DNA of 64,000 nt from JAQWQB01 sp047636995. Lineage in GTDB: Bacteria > Bacteroidota > Bacteroidia > Flavobacteriales_D > Sanyastnellaceae. Within the stretch, counting starts at the first letter, position 1. Each line of letters starts with the position of its first letter. Under the pieces are notes generated by a model that saw nothing but the letters and a program-made list of their open reading frames with translations, searched no databases and had not been told where the DNA came from. Positions 33,386 through 41,076 of the stretch are shown piece after piece. The DNA is taken from the NCBI GenBank assembly GCA_047636995.1, contig JBLIGQ010000004.1, positions 1 through 64,000 of the forward strand, in the 5' to 3' direction. The translations under genes and the position numbers were made by a program.

Positions 33386-34533
33386 ACGTCAAAACTTGTT
33401 ACTTCCGAAGCATCAAATAAAGGAAAAAGAACTTTAAACGCACTCCCTTTTCCTTTGAATGAAGAAACCTCAATGTTCCAACCCAAGATCTTAATGTACT
33501 GATAGGCGATGCTCAGCCCTAAGCCATGTCCTTCCCTTTTTAGCACTTCTTCCCTCATTTCTCTGGTATAAGGTTCGAAAAGACGCACTGCAAAGTCATT
33601 GTCCATACCAATTCCCGTATCAGTAACAATCAGACATCCATGTTTAGGGTTTTGTGGACATGGATGGATGTCTAAACCGACAGAACCCTCAAGCGTATAT
33701 TTAACGGCGTTGCTAATCAAGTTTAAAACAATTTGAGATAGAATAACCGGATCAACTAGAGTGAGAATTTTTTCGCTGCTTTTGGTAAAATCAAACTTCA
33801 ATCCTTTACCAGAAGCAAGCACCACATAAGGAGGAATCAATTCACTTACCACTTCAGGTAAGTTGCATATCTTTTCTGAAAACTGATTGTGATCTGCATC
33901 CATTTTCGACATTTCAAGAATGCTACTCATGGTGGTCAACAATCTTTCGCAACTGTCTTTTTGAATTTGTGCATAGCTCCTCAGATCTTCGTCAGAAGTG
34001 ATGCTCTGAATCAGATCAGCAAGCCCAATAATACCGGCTATCGGGGTCTTAATCTCATGGCTTAAATTCGACATAAATAAAGACTTTAACCTACTGGTTT
34101 CCCGCGCAGCAATGATCGCCTCTTCTAAATCTGCTTGAAGCTTTTTTTCTTTGGTGATCTCTTTAGACAACCACATCACTCCTATGAATTGTACTTGAGC
34201 ATCTGCTAGTGATTTGGTAGTAATGCGGAACGTGCGCTGTTGCCCATCTTCAAATTCCTTATTCCATTCACCTGATAGCGATGGATTTCCATCTATCAAA
34301 CGTTGCTTGAAATAGTCCATGTCAAATACTGGGCCCAACTTGTTAATGTGATGACCCACCATTTCTTCGGCTGAAAGTTCGTAAAGGCCTTCTGCTGATT
34401 TGCTCCAGAATAGCACCACCCCTTGGTTGTCTGTGACAATTACTCCATCGTCAAGTTGCTCAAACATGAATTGAAAAAAGCCCCCATCAGACTGGGACTT
34501 CAGCACGCTAAAATTAAACTCAGATGAAGTCAT
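33382..34533 (-). CDS. Soluble PAS-domain sensor histidine kinase
   Basis: 383 residues from the ATG at 34533, which follows a well-formed promoter; an upstream TTG frame crosses the promoter and is rejected. Order: PAS domain (about 20-130, LDDGVIVTDNQGVVLFWSKSAEGL), a short coiled coil, HisKA (SNLSHEIKTPIAG, phospho-acceptor His), and HATPase with N box (ILSQIVLNLISNAVKYT), G1 (VTDTGIGM) and G2 (GHGLGLSIAYQYI). No membrane segment is seen, so it senses a cytoplasmic signal. No response regulator is adjacent. It converges with selD (4-nt overlap). Confidence 0.9.
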   Translation of the reverse strand: MTSSEFNFSVLKSQSDGGFFQFMFEQLDDGVIVTDNQGVVLFWSKSAEGLYELSAEEMVGHHINKLGPVFDMDYFKQRLIDGNPSLSGEWNKEFEDGQQRTFRITTKSLADAQVQFIGVMWLSKEITKEKKLQADLEEAIIAARETSRLKSLFMSNLSHEIKTPIAGIIGLADLIQSITSDEDLRSYAQIQKDSCERLLTTMSSILEMSKMDADHNQFSEKICNLPEVVSELIPPYVVLASGKGLKFDFTKSSEKILTLVDPVILSQIVLNLISNAVKYTLEGSVGLDIHPCPQNPKHGCLIVTDTGIGMDNDFAVRLFEPYTREMREEVLKREGHGLGLSIAYQYIKILGWNIEVSSFKGKGSAFKVLFPLFDASEVTSFDV

Positions 34534-34550
34534 TTCACAGTTATTCTGAA

Positions 34551-34581
34551 CAAAGTTAAGGGTTGATTTGTTAAAACACAA
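34551..34581 (-). promoter_or_regulatory. Promoter of the histidine kinase gene, at the IS boundary
   Basis: Minus strand: TTG at 34581-34579, 20-nt spacer, TAACTTTG at 34558-34551. The TTG lies within the target-site duplication of the IS element, whose end is the next base. Before insertion the -33 read TTTG; the first T is now an A from the IS. Confidence 0.7.
34574..34581. repeat. IS target-site duplication, left
   Basis: AAACACAA immediately outside the left inverted repeat; identical to 35597-35604. Confidence 0.9.
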
Positions 34582-35596
34582 TCGGATAAGCGCGTTTATT
34601 CCCCTACAGCCATTTGACGTGGAAGATAGGGTGTTTTCATCATAAATTTGATTCCCCTTATAAATCCATCACCACTGTAGTTTCGATTGTTAAACCTGTA
34701 GTTGAACTCGTTCAAATACCTCTTCATGTGTTCTTTGGAAACATGGTGATGAGCTCCCTTAATCCAGTTCTTTAAGTTGAAGATGTACCAGTGTAGGTCC
34801 GCGAAGTTGCTTAGTTCTGAGGAATGAAACACGAGGTGATCTCTTTGGCCAACAGCTTTCGGATAGGCTGACCAGGCATCTGTAGTTATTAGGGCATCTT
34901 GATCAACAGTTTTGTTGATGGCCTTTTCCAACTGCTCAGCAGAATAATTTTCTATGACTTCAGCGGAGGCTGCTTTGATCACCGGTCTCTCTTCTTCTTC
35001 TGGGTATTCAATTTGAAGTGCAACCATAACTTTTTTCTTTTTCCCATCACTTCGGCCTTGAGCACCTGCTTCAGCTCCGCCAACTACTGTCTCATCCACT
35101 TCGACACTTCCATCTAGTGTCAGGCGACCGTTAATCGTCATCATTTCCTGCACTTTGCGCTTAAAGAACCACGCGGTGTTCTGATGAATAGCATGTTGTC
35201 TTGCCAAATCATGGGTAGACATCCCTTTCTTTAATGTTGTGATTTGGTGAATCATGAGGAAAGCCTTGGTGATCGGGAATTTAATATTGTGGAACAACGT
35301 ATGCGCTGTACATGACTCGTCATACTTACAGATTTGACACTTGCGATAGCTCCATTTACGGCCTTTTACACAAACATTATGACCGCATTTCCTACAAGAA
35401 TAGCCTTTGCTCCACTTGAGTTCAATCAGATAAGAATAACATTGTTCTGAGGTTCCAAAGTCCTTAAGAAAACTGTGAATATCTGAGTACTTCTTTTTTG
35501 TGTTTTTCATAGCTTGCTGTATTATTGATACAGCAAAGCAATTTCATCACTACGTAGCCTATTTACGGTGCTAGGGGAATATCCGCGCTTATCCGA
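34582..35596 (-). mobile_element. Complete IS1595-family insertion sequence
   Basis: 1015 bp bounded by imperfect 25-bp inverted repeats starting TCGGATAAGCGCG (left 34582-34606, right 35572-35596, three mismatches) and by an 8-bp direct repeat AAACACAA at 34574-34581 and 35597-35604, the target duplication size known for IS1595. It holds one transposase gene, whose stop lies inside the left repeat. The intact ends, duplication and open reading frame suggest a recent insertion. Confidence 0.93.
34596..35510 (-). CDS. IS1595-family transposase
   Basis: 304 residues. An N-terminal zinc ribbon (CRKCGHNVC and CQICKYDESC) is followed by a helix-turn-helix-like region (GMSTHDLARQHAIHQNTAWFFKRKVQ) and the DDE-type catalytic core: VEVDETVVGGAEAG, TTDAWSAYPK, and the C-terminal HHHVSKEHMKRYLNEFNYRFNNR supplying the last acidic residue. 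No frameshift or stop is seen, so it is probably active. Confidence 0.93.
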   Translation of the reverse strand: MKNTKKKYSDIHSFLKDFGTSEQCYSYLIELKWSKGYSCRKCGHNVCVKGRKWSYRKCQICKYDESCTAHTLFHNIKFPITKAFLMIHQITTLKKGMSTHDLARQHAIHQNTAWFFKRKVQEMMTINGRLTLDGSVEVDETVVGGAEAGAQGRSDGKKKKVMVALQIEYPEEEERPVIKAASAEVIENYSAEQLEKAINKTVDQDALITTDAWSAYPKAVGQRDHLVFHSSELSNFADLHWYIFNLKNWIKGAHHHVSKEHMKRYLNEFNYRFNNRNYSGDGFIRGIKFMMKTPYLPRQMAVGE

Positions 35597-35604
35597 AAAC
35601 ACAA
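35597..35604. repeat. IS target-site duplication, right
   Basis: AAACACAA immediately outside the right inverted repeat; identical to 34574-34581. Confidence 0.9.
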
Positions 35605-35651
35605 ATTACATCATCAACACCTAATGCTCAACGAACACTGCACCTATCAGG

Positions 35652-36236
35652 CTACCAATACTTTAAACATGCATATACTAAATGCAAAGGAAAGCCCATA
35701 ACGTTGTAATAAGATCCTTTCATATCAATAATACCAATGTAACCAATGAAGTCTTGAGCTCCATAACCACCCGCCTTATCAAAAGGATGAAACTGGGTGA
35801 TGTAATACTCGATTTCCTCTTGGTCTAATTTACCAAATTGCACTTCTGTCTCACCGTGAAAAAGTTCACTTTTGGTTGAATCTGAGATAGACACAGCTGT
35901 AATCACAGTGTGTGTTTTACCTGAGAGCATCTTCAACATGCGCACAGCGTCATCAAAGTTCTCTGGTTTATTAAGAATTTCTTCCCCTAAACATACAATG
36001 GTATCTCCGGTGATCAGAATTTCATTTTCCGCGAGTTCTCCTTGAAAGGCGCTTGCTTTTTTATCAGCCAAATAAAGCGCAACCTCCTCACGCTTTAGAC
36101 TAGAGCTAAAGGACTCATCTATCTCTTTGGTTCTTATTTCAACATCAACACCTAAGCCTTGAATAAGCTGTTGTCTTCTTGGAGACTTGCTTGCCAACAC
36201 AATCTTCCTTCCTTCTAAATTCTTCAAGATTTTCAT
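35652..36236 (-). CDS. Maf-like nucleoside triphosphate pyrophosphatase
   Basis: 194 residues. It hydrolyses unwanted nucleoside triphosphates (dTTP and UTP in the YhdE subgroup) to monophosphates in the cytoplasm. The Maf motif is IVLASKSPRRQQLIQGLG at the N-terminus; the catalytic part has DESF, ITGDTIVCLG and the C-terminal DKAGGYGAQDFIGYI. The ATG follows a TACATTCG box by 4 nt, and that box has a TTTG 19 nt upstream. Divergent from guaA; the IS lies downstream of its stop. Confidence 0.92.
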   Translation of the reverse strand: MKILKNLEGRKIVLASKSPRRQQLIQGLGVDVEIRTKEIDESFSSSLKREEVALYLADKKASAFQGELAENEILITGDTIVCLGEEILNKPENFDDAVRMLKMLSGKTHTVITAVSISDSTKSELFHGETEVQFGKLDQEEIEYYITQFHPFDKAGGYGAQDFIGYIGIIDMKGSYYNVMGFPLHLVYACLKYW

Positions 36237-36240
36237 AGTT

Positions 36241-36271
36241 CGAATGTACTGAAGTCAAATTATGTAACAAA
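36241..36271 (-). promoter_or_regulatory. Promoter of maf
   Basis: Minus strand TTTG at 36271-36268, 19-nt spacer, TACATTCG at 36248-36241, then 4 nt to the ATG. The best example in the window of a full promoter that places the start site on the initiation codon. Confidence 0.65.
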
Positions 36272-36318
36272 GTTGAAAACCTGCCTTTTTTTAGCCTGTT
36301 CAAACAAAATCAAAAGAC

Positions 36319-36326
36319 TAATTTCG
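36319..36326 (+). promoter_or_regulatory. -7 box of guaA
   Basis: TAATTTCG, ending 4 nt before the guaA ATG. The TTCG variant also occurs in promoters with a clear -33, such as those of maf and the MFS transporter. Confidence 0.45.
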
Positions 36327-36330
36327 CAGC

Positions 36331-37863
36331 ATGAAAGAGAAGATTCTTATTCTTGATTTCGGCTCGCAATACACTCAGTTGATTGCCCGTCGGGTGCGTG
36401 AATTAAATGTGTATTCTGAAATTCACCCTTGGAACAAAGCACCAGAATTAACTTCAGCCTTCAAAGGAGTTATTCTCTCAGGCAGTCCACACAGCGTGCG
36501 TGATCCAAAATCACCTCATCCTGACTTGTCTGCATACCGCGGAAAGCTGCCTTTACTGGGTGTTTGCTTTGGTGCGCAATTCATCGCTCACAATTTTGGT
36601 GGCGAAGTAGCTCCTTCTGACACCCGTGAATATGGGAGAGCAAATTTGGCCTCATTAGATAGCGCTAGCAAATTAATGCAGGGCATGTCTAACAACAGTC
36701 AGGTATGGATGTCTCATGGTGACACGATCAAATCAATTGGTCCAAATTTTAAAACAATTTGCTCAACTGATGATGTTGAATTTGCCGGTTTCGAAGCGCT
36801 GAATGAAAATACATACGGCATTCAATTCCACCCCGAAGTGTACCATAGCTCTGAGGGGAAAGTCTTGCTTGAAAACTTCATCGTTCACATTTGTGGTTGC
36901 AAACAAGATTGGACGCCTGAGTCTTTTGTAGATGATACGGTTGCCAAGCTAAAAGCACAGATTGGGAATGATAAAGTAGTTATGGGCTTGTCTGGGGGAG
37001 TAGACTCTTCAGTAGCTGCAGAGCTGCTGCACAGAGCCATAGGTGATCGCCTTTTCTGCATCTTTGTAGACAACGGCTTGCTTCGAAAAAATGAGTTCGA
37101 AGAAGTGCTGGAAAGCTACAATGACATGGGCTTAAATGTGAAAGGAGTTCGCGCAGCAAAACGTTTTTATGACGGCCTTAGAGGCGAATCAGACCCAGAA
37201 ACCAAACGGAAAATCATTGGCAAAACATTCATTGAAGTTTTTGATGAAGAGGCTCAACTTCTGAAAGACGTAAGTTGGCTAGGTCAAGGAACAATCTATC
37301 CTGATGTTATTGAATCTGTTTCAGCAACAGGAGGCCCCAGCGCTACAATCAAGTCTCATCACAATGTTGGTGGATTGCCAGATTTTATGAAATTATCTGT
37401 AGTAGAGCCTTTGCGTTTGCTATTCAAAGATGAAGTGCGAAGAGTAGGAAAAGCACTGAACATCAAACAAACCATTCTTGGAAGACATCCATTTCCTGGA
37501 CCGGGGCTGGGCATTCGAATCTTAGGAGATGTAACCGAAGAAAAGGTACGGATATTGCAGGAAGTAGATCACATCTGGGTCAAAGGACTTAAAGACAACG
37601 GATTATATGATGAAGTTTGGCAAGCAGGTGCTATATTGCTTCCAGTTCAAAGCGTTGGAGTGATGGGTGATGAAAGAACGTATGAAAATGCCGTTGCACT
37701 CAGAGCCGTTAGTAGCACAGATGGAATGACCGCAGATTGGTGTCATCTTCCTTATGATGTGCTTGGGAAAATTTCCAATGATATTATTAATAAGGTTCGA
37801 GGTATAAACCGCGTTGTATATGATATCAGTTCGAAACCACCTGCCACCATTGAATGGGAGTAA
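36331..37863 (+). CDS. guaA: GMP synthase (glutamine-hydrolysing)
   Basis: 510 residues. It converts XMP to GMP. The glutamine amidotransferase domain (1-190) has the catalytic LGVCFGAQ with Cys, and the HPEVYHSSEG histidine. The ATP pyrophosphatase domain has the PP-loop MGLSGGVDSSVAAELL, and the C-terminal dimerisation domain ends with PPATIEWE. Full length and normal order. The LysM protein gene starts 23 nt downstream. Confidence 0.97.
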   Translation: MKEKILILDFGSQYTQLIARRVRELNVYSEIHPWNKAPELTSAFKGVILSGSPHSVRDPKSPHPDLSAYRGKLPLLGVCFGAQFIAHNFGGEVAPSDTREYGRANLASLDSASKLMQGMSNNSQVWMSHGDTIKSIGPNFKTICSTDDVEFAGFEALNENTYGIQFHPEVYHSSEGKVLLENFIVHICGCKQDWTPESFVDDTVAKLKAQIGNDKVVMGLSGGVDSSVAAELLHRAIGDRLFCIFVDNGLLRKNEFEEVLESYNDMGLNVKGVRAAKRFYDGLRGESDPETKRKIIGKTFIEVFDEEAQLLKDVSWLGQGTIYPDVIESVSATGGPSATIKSHHNVGGLPDFMKLSVVEPLRLLFKDEVRRVGKALNIKQTILGRHPFPGPGLGIRILGDVTEEKVRILQEVDHIWVKGLKDNGLYDEVWQAGAILLPVQSVGVMGDERTYENAVALRAVSSTDGMTADWCHLPYDVLGKISNDIINKVRGINRVVYDISSKPPATIEWE

Positions 37864-37886
37864 CCTTTGACGAAAAAGACGTCTGA

Positions 37887-39725
37887 ATGAATATGAATAA
37901 GTTTGTTTCTATCGCATTTCTAATTGCAGGAATGTCCATCTCTATTTGCTCGCAAGCGCAAGAGCGGGTCACCGTGGAAAAGAATGGCTCTACGTTCTTT
38001 GTTCACCAAGTTGAGCAAGGACAGACGCTCTATGCCATCAGTAAGTTGTATCAGGTAGAAGTTTCTGCCATTGAGAAGGCCAATCCTTCTGTTACCTCTG
38101 GTCTGCAAATTGGTCAGACACTTGACATCCCCGTGCCTGGGAGTTACAATGAGAATGAATGGACCAATCCCATTCGAATTGAAAAGGGGTTTTACATTCA
38201 CCGCATCAAACGAAAGGAAACACTTTATGGCATCAGTAAGCAATACCAAACCGACATCAATGAAATACTTGAACTGAACAGTGGGATTGAGCTGGGATTG
38301 CAACCTGGATTAGAAATCAAACTTCCTATTCGCGAAGCAGATGAGCCCGTATCAAAACTAGCAGAGCCAGGCCCAATGGATGGATGGCAAATTCATACCG
38401 TGAAACAAGGAGAAACACTTTATGGAATTAGTAAGTTTTATAACGTAACCTCAGAAAGTATTAGTGATTTAAATGACGGCCTCCCCGAAGGACTTAAAGC
38501 TGGACAAAACCTCAAATTACCGATTCGAGATGAGCTCTTTTCGAAACAAACAGACCCCATTGATCTTACGCTAGAAATCAAAGACACCCTATACCTAAAA
38601 GACACGTATAATGTGGTCTTTATGCTTCCGCTGTACCTCTCAGAACCAATAGAGGAGGAGTTTAATACATCAGGAAAAATAGGTAGACTTCGTCAAATAG
38701 CATTGGAATATTACTACGGATCATTAATCGCTTTGGACAGCCTGAAAGCACATGGGGCAAAATTGAATGTGACGGTTCTAGATGTGACTTCTGATTCATC
38801 TATAGAGAACATTTTACAAAAGAACGTAGTAAAACATGCCCATCTCATTGTAGGGCCATTCCAACGGGAGCCGCTTGAAAAAGTAGCTAGCTTTGCCGGA
38901 CGAAAAGGTATTCATGTCGTTTGCCCGGTACCTCAATCAAACAAGGTGCTGCTCAGGAGCCCAAACCTAAGTAAGGTCTATCCTTCATCTGATTCAGAAA
39001 TGAAACAAATGGCGAAGTACGTGGCTGATAACCATTCAGGCGAAAACGTGATTCTGATTGACAGTAAAGACGTTAAAGATGCACGATCAGTTCAGCTGTT
39101 CAAAAAGTATTATAAACAGGCTTTGGGCGTATGGAGTGATTCTATTGCTGCCCCGTTAACCGTTGTAGAGTCAAGCAGCAAATTTGTTGGAAATTTGAAC
39201 TCGAAGCTTAGCAAAGTGCGCCGGAATATTCTAATTGTACCTGCGGGAAAACAAAGCAGAAGTATGATCGCAAACCTACAGACCAAAGTGCAACTGTTAA
39301 ATCCAACAGACTTCGATGTACTCGTCTTCGCTTCAGATGAATGGCTCGATTATGAATTTCTAGATGTAAGTTTCAAAGAACGTGTTCAATTGGCTGTAAC
39401 AAAAGCAAATTTCGTTGATTACACCAATGCAAGGAGTCAAACATTTGTAAGGAATTACCAAGAAAAATTCAGGAATGACCCTTCGAACTATGCATTCTTA
39501 GGATATGATGTGATGCAGTTTTATGGGAATGGCCTGATTCAATTTGGCATCAATTTCCCCAACAAATTTGAGCTGATAGACACATCAAGCTTGATTCAAA
39601 TGTCGTTCAATTATTCCAAGACCGGACTAGACAGTGGTTATGAGAACACTCATGTTTTTGTAGTTCGTCAAAATGAAATGCAACTTGAAAAACTCAACGA
39701 AAGTAAGTCGATCCTCAATCACTGA
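37887..39725 (+). CDS. LysM-domain protein with periplasmic binding-protein-like domain
   Basis: 612 residues. A signal peptide (FVSIAFLIAGMSISICSQAQ) precedes three LysM domains (about 38-85, 102-148 and 168-213; each with QGQTLYAISK-type starts), which bind peptidoglycan. From about 240 the fold resembles type 1 periplasmic binding proteins (MLPLYLSEPIEEEF, GPFQREPLEKVASFAGRKG). This layout is common in Bacteroidota envelope proteins; the ligand is unknown. The hemF start codon lies inside its last 53 bases. Confidence 0.88.
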   Translation: MNMNKFVSIAFLIAGMSISICSQAQERVTVEKNGSTFFVHQVEQGQTLYAISKLYQVEVSAIEKANPSVTSGLQIGQTLDIPVPGSYNENEWTNPIRIEKGFYIHRIKRKETLYGISKQYQTDINEILELNSGIELGLQPGLEIKLPIREADEPVSKLAEPGPMDGWQIHTVKQGETLYGISKFYNVTSESISDLNDGLPEGLKAGQNLKLPIRDELFSKQTDPIDLTLEIKDTLYLKDTYNVVFMLPLYLSEPIEEEFNTSGKIGRLRQIALEYYYGSLIALDSLKAHGAKLNVTVLDVTSDSSIENILQKNVVKHAHLIVGPFQREPLEKVASFAGRKGIHVVCPVPQSNKVLLRSPNLSKVYPSSDSEMKQMAKYVADNHSGENVILIDSKDVKDARSVQLFKKYYKQALGVWSDSIAAPLTVVESSSKFVGNLNSKLSKVRRNILIVPAGKQSRSMIANLQTKVQLLNPTDFDVLVFASDEWLDYEFLDVSFKERVQLAVTKANFVDYTNARSQTFVRNYQEKFRNDPSNYAFLGYDVMQFYGNGLIQFGINFPNKFELIDTSSLIQMSFNYSKTGLDSGYENTHVFVVRQNEMQLEKLNESKSILNH

Positions 39726-40596
39726 GGCCTTCCAACGCATTCAAGATGAAATCTGCACAGCCCTTGAGCAATGTGACAGCCAAGCAAAATTCAAAGAAGA
39801 CCTTTGGCAGCGTGACGGTGGCGGTGGCGGAAGAACACGTGTGATTAGAGGAGGTAAGGCTTTTGAAAAAGGCGGAGTTAATTTTTCTGAAGTTCATGGC
39901 CCCTGTACCGAAGGAATGAAAAAGCAACTGCAGAGTGATGCTGACTCTTTCTTCGCAACCGGTGTGAGCATTGTTATTCACCCAAACAACCCGAACGTCC
40001 CAATCATCCACATGAACATTCGTTACTTTGAATTAAGTGATGGTGTATCTTGGTTTGGCGGCGGAATTGACCTTACACCTCATTACATTGAACAAGCAGA
40101 AGCGGTCATGTTTCACTCAGCCATGAAAGCTGTGTGTGACCGTTTTGATGCTGATTACCACACCAAGTTCAAAGCTTGGGCTGATGATTACTTCTTTATC
40201 CCACACAGAGATGAGACCAGAGGGATTGGAGGCATTTTCTTTGATCATTTAGGGAAAGACCTCCAAGGCAATAACTCTATTTTTGATTTCACTTGCGCTG
40301 TTGGTAATACCTTCGCTCCGCTCTACACCAAGATTGTGAATGCAAAAAAAGACCTGCCTTTTACGCCTGCCCAAAAAGAATGGCAGGGCCTGCGAAGAGG
40401 TCGTTATGTTGAGTTCAACCTTGTTCATGACCGTGGCACACGATTCGGATTGGTTTCGAATGGAAGAACGGAATCTATCTTGATGAGTCTCCCTGCGAAT
40501 GCTAGCTGGGAATACATGCATGAAGTTGAACCTGGCAGCCCTGAGCAAGCTACGCTTAACTTGCTCAAGAAAGGGATTGGGTGGTTGGAGGATTAA
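39673..40596 (+). CDS. hemF: Oxygen-dependent coproporphyrinogen III oxidase
   Basis: 307 residues. It converts coproporphyrinogen III to protoporphyrinogen IX with O2, in heme synthesis. The family core is present: RDGGGGGRTRVIRGG, GVNFSEVHG, NIRYFE, WFGGGIDLTPHY and DRGTRFGL..GRTESILMSLP. The ATG overlaps the LysM gene by 53 nt; the first 15 residues extend beyond the usual N-terminus, so the true start could be a non-ATG codon near 39715. Presence of HemF shows an aerobic lifestyle. Confidence 0.95.
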   Translation: MKCNLKNSTKVSRSSITEAFQRIQDEICTALEQCDSQAKFKEDLWQRDGGGGGRTRVIRGGKAFEKGGVNFSEVHGPCTEGMKKQLQSDADSFFATGVSIVIHPNNPNVPIIHMNIRYFELSDGVSWFGGGIDLTPHYIEQAEAVMFHSAMKAVCDRFDADYHTKFKAWADDYFFIPHRDETRGIGGIFFDHLGKDLQGNNSIFDFTCAVGNTFAPLYTKIVNAKKDLPFTPAQKEWQGLRRGRYVEFNLVHDRGTRFGLVSNGRTESILMSLPANASWEYMHEVEPGSPEQATLNLLKKGIGWLED

Positions 40597-40763
40597 GGGC
40601 AGACTGACGGTAATACCCTTCAATATGATCATTTTTATTTACGGGCGGGATGACGTCCTCGGTTTTCGAGCAGACTAACGTCTGCCCCTACTGGTGCCTG
40701 GACCATTGACGATTTCATATTCTGTTTGTGGGCAGGATGACGTCTTTGGGAAAACGGGGCATG
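40597..40763. repeat. REP-like GGGCAGACGTC palindromic repeats
   Basis: Four related motifs: GGGCAGACTGACGG (about 40597), GGGCGGGATGACGTC (about 40643), GAGCAGACTAACGTCTGCCC (about 40668) and GGGCAGGATGACGTC (about 40730). The third is a perfect hairpin, GCAGAC-taac-GTCTGC at 40670-40685. A related hairpin stands after clpB at 51426. They look like a dispersed intergenic palindrome family. No gene is seen in this interval. Confidence 0.55.
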
Positions 40764-40797
40764 AAAAAAGCCGCATTCAACATAGTTGAATGCGGCT
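40764..40797 (-). terminator. Terminator of the tRNA-Ser/tRNA-Pro transcript
   Basis: AGCCGCATTCAA pairs perfectly with TTGAATGCGGCT over 12 bp with a 5-nt loop; on the minus strand a run of T follows (40764-40769). It lies 10 nt after the tRNA-Pro end. Confidence 0.9.
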
Positions 40798-40806
40798 AGA
40801 ATGTAG

Positions 40807-40881
40807 TCGGGGCGGCAGGATTCGAACCTGCGACCCCCTGGTCCCAAACCAGGTGCGCTAACCGGGCTGCGCTACGCCCCG
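40807..40881 (-). tRNA. tRNA-Pro(TGG)
   Basis: Minus strand. Acceptor CGGGGCG pairs with CGCCCCG; anticodon arm CCTGGTTTGGGACCAGG with anticodon TGG; T-arm GCAGGTTCGAATCCTGC. CCA not encoded. Confidence 0.95.
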
Positions 40882-40921
40882 AGACTAATTCTTCAAAGGA
40901 TCTTCTGACCCCTCCTTTTCG

Positions 40922-41009
40922 TGGAGAGACTGGGATTCGAACCCAGGGTACCCTTTTGAGGTACGCTTATTTAGCAAACAAGTCCTTTCGGCCACTCAGG
41001 CACCTCTCC
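40922..41009 (-). tRNA. tRNA-Ser(GCT)
   Basis: Minus strand, 88 nt with the long variable arm typical of tRNA-Ser (GTACCTCAAAAGGGTAC). Acceptor GGAGAGG pairs with TCTCTCC; anticodon loop TTGCTAA gives GCT; T-arm CTGGGTTCGAATCCCAG. Lies 40 nt before tRNA-Pro in the same transcript. Confidence 0.95.
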
Positions 41010-41029
41010 TTTCGGCTTCCACCGGACGG

Positions 41030-41059
41030 CAAAAGTACGCATACTTTTGTTTCTGACAA
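41030..41059 (-). promoter_or_regulatory. Promoter of the tRNA-Ser/tRNA-Pro unit
   Basis: Minus strand TTG at 41059-41057, 19-nt spacer, TACTTTTG at 41037-41030, about 20 nt before the tRNA-Ser 5' end. A fully canonical Bacteroidota promoter and a good reference for the others in the window. Confidence 0.75.
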
Positions 41060-41076
41060 TACATTTTAGCGAAAAT

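Noticed and set aside
40635..40847. Minus-strand frame of 70 residues reaching into tRNA-Pro
   Set aside because: It starts with GPGGRRFESCRP, another typical tRNA antisense artefact, and crosses the terminator and repeats.
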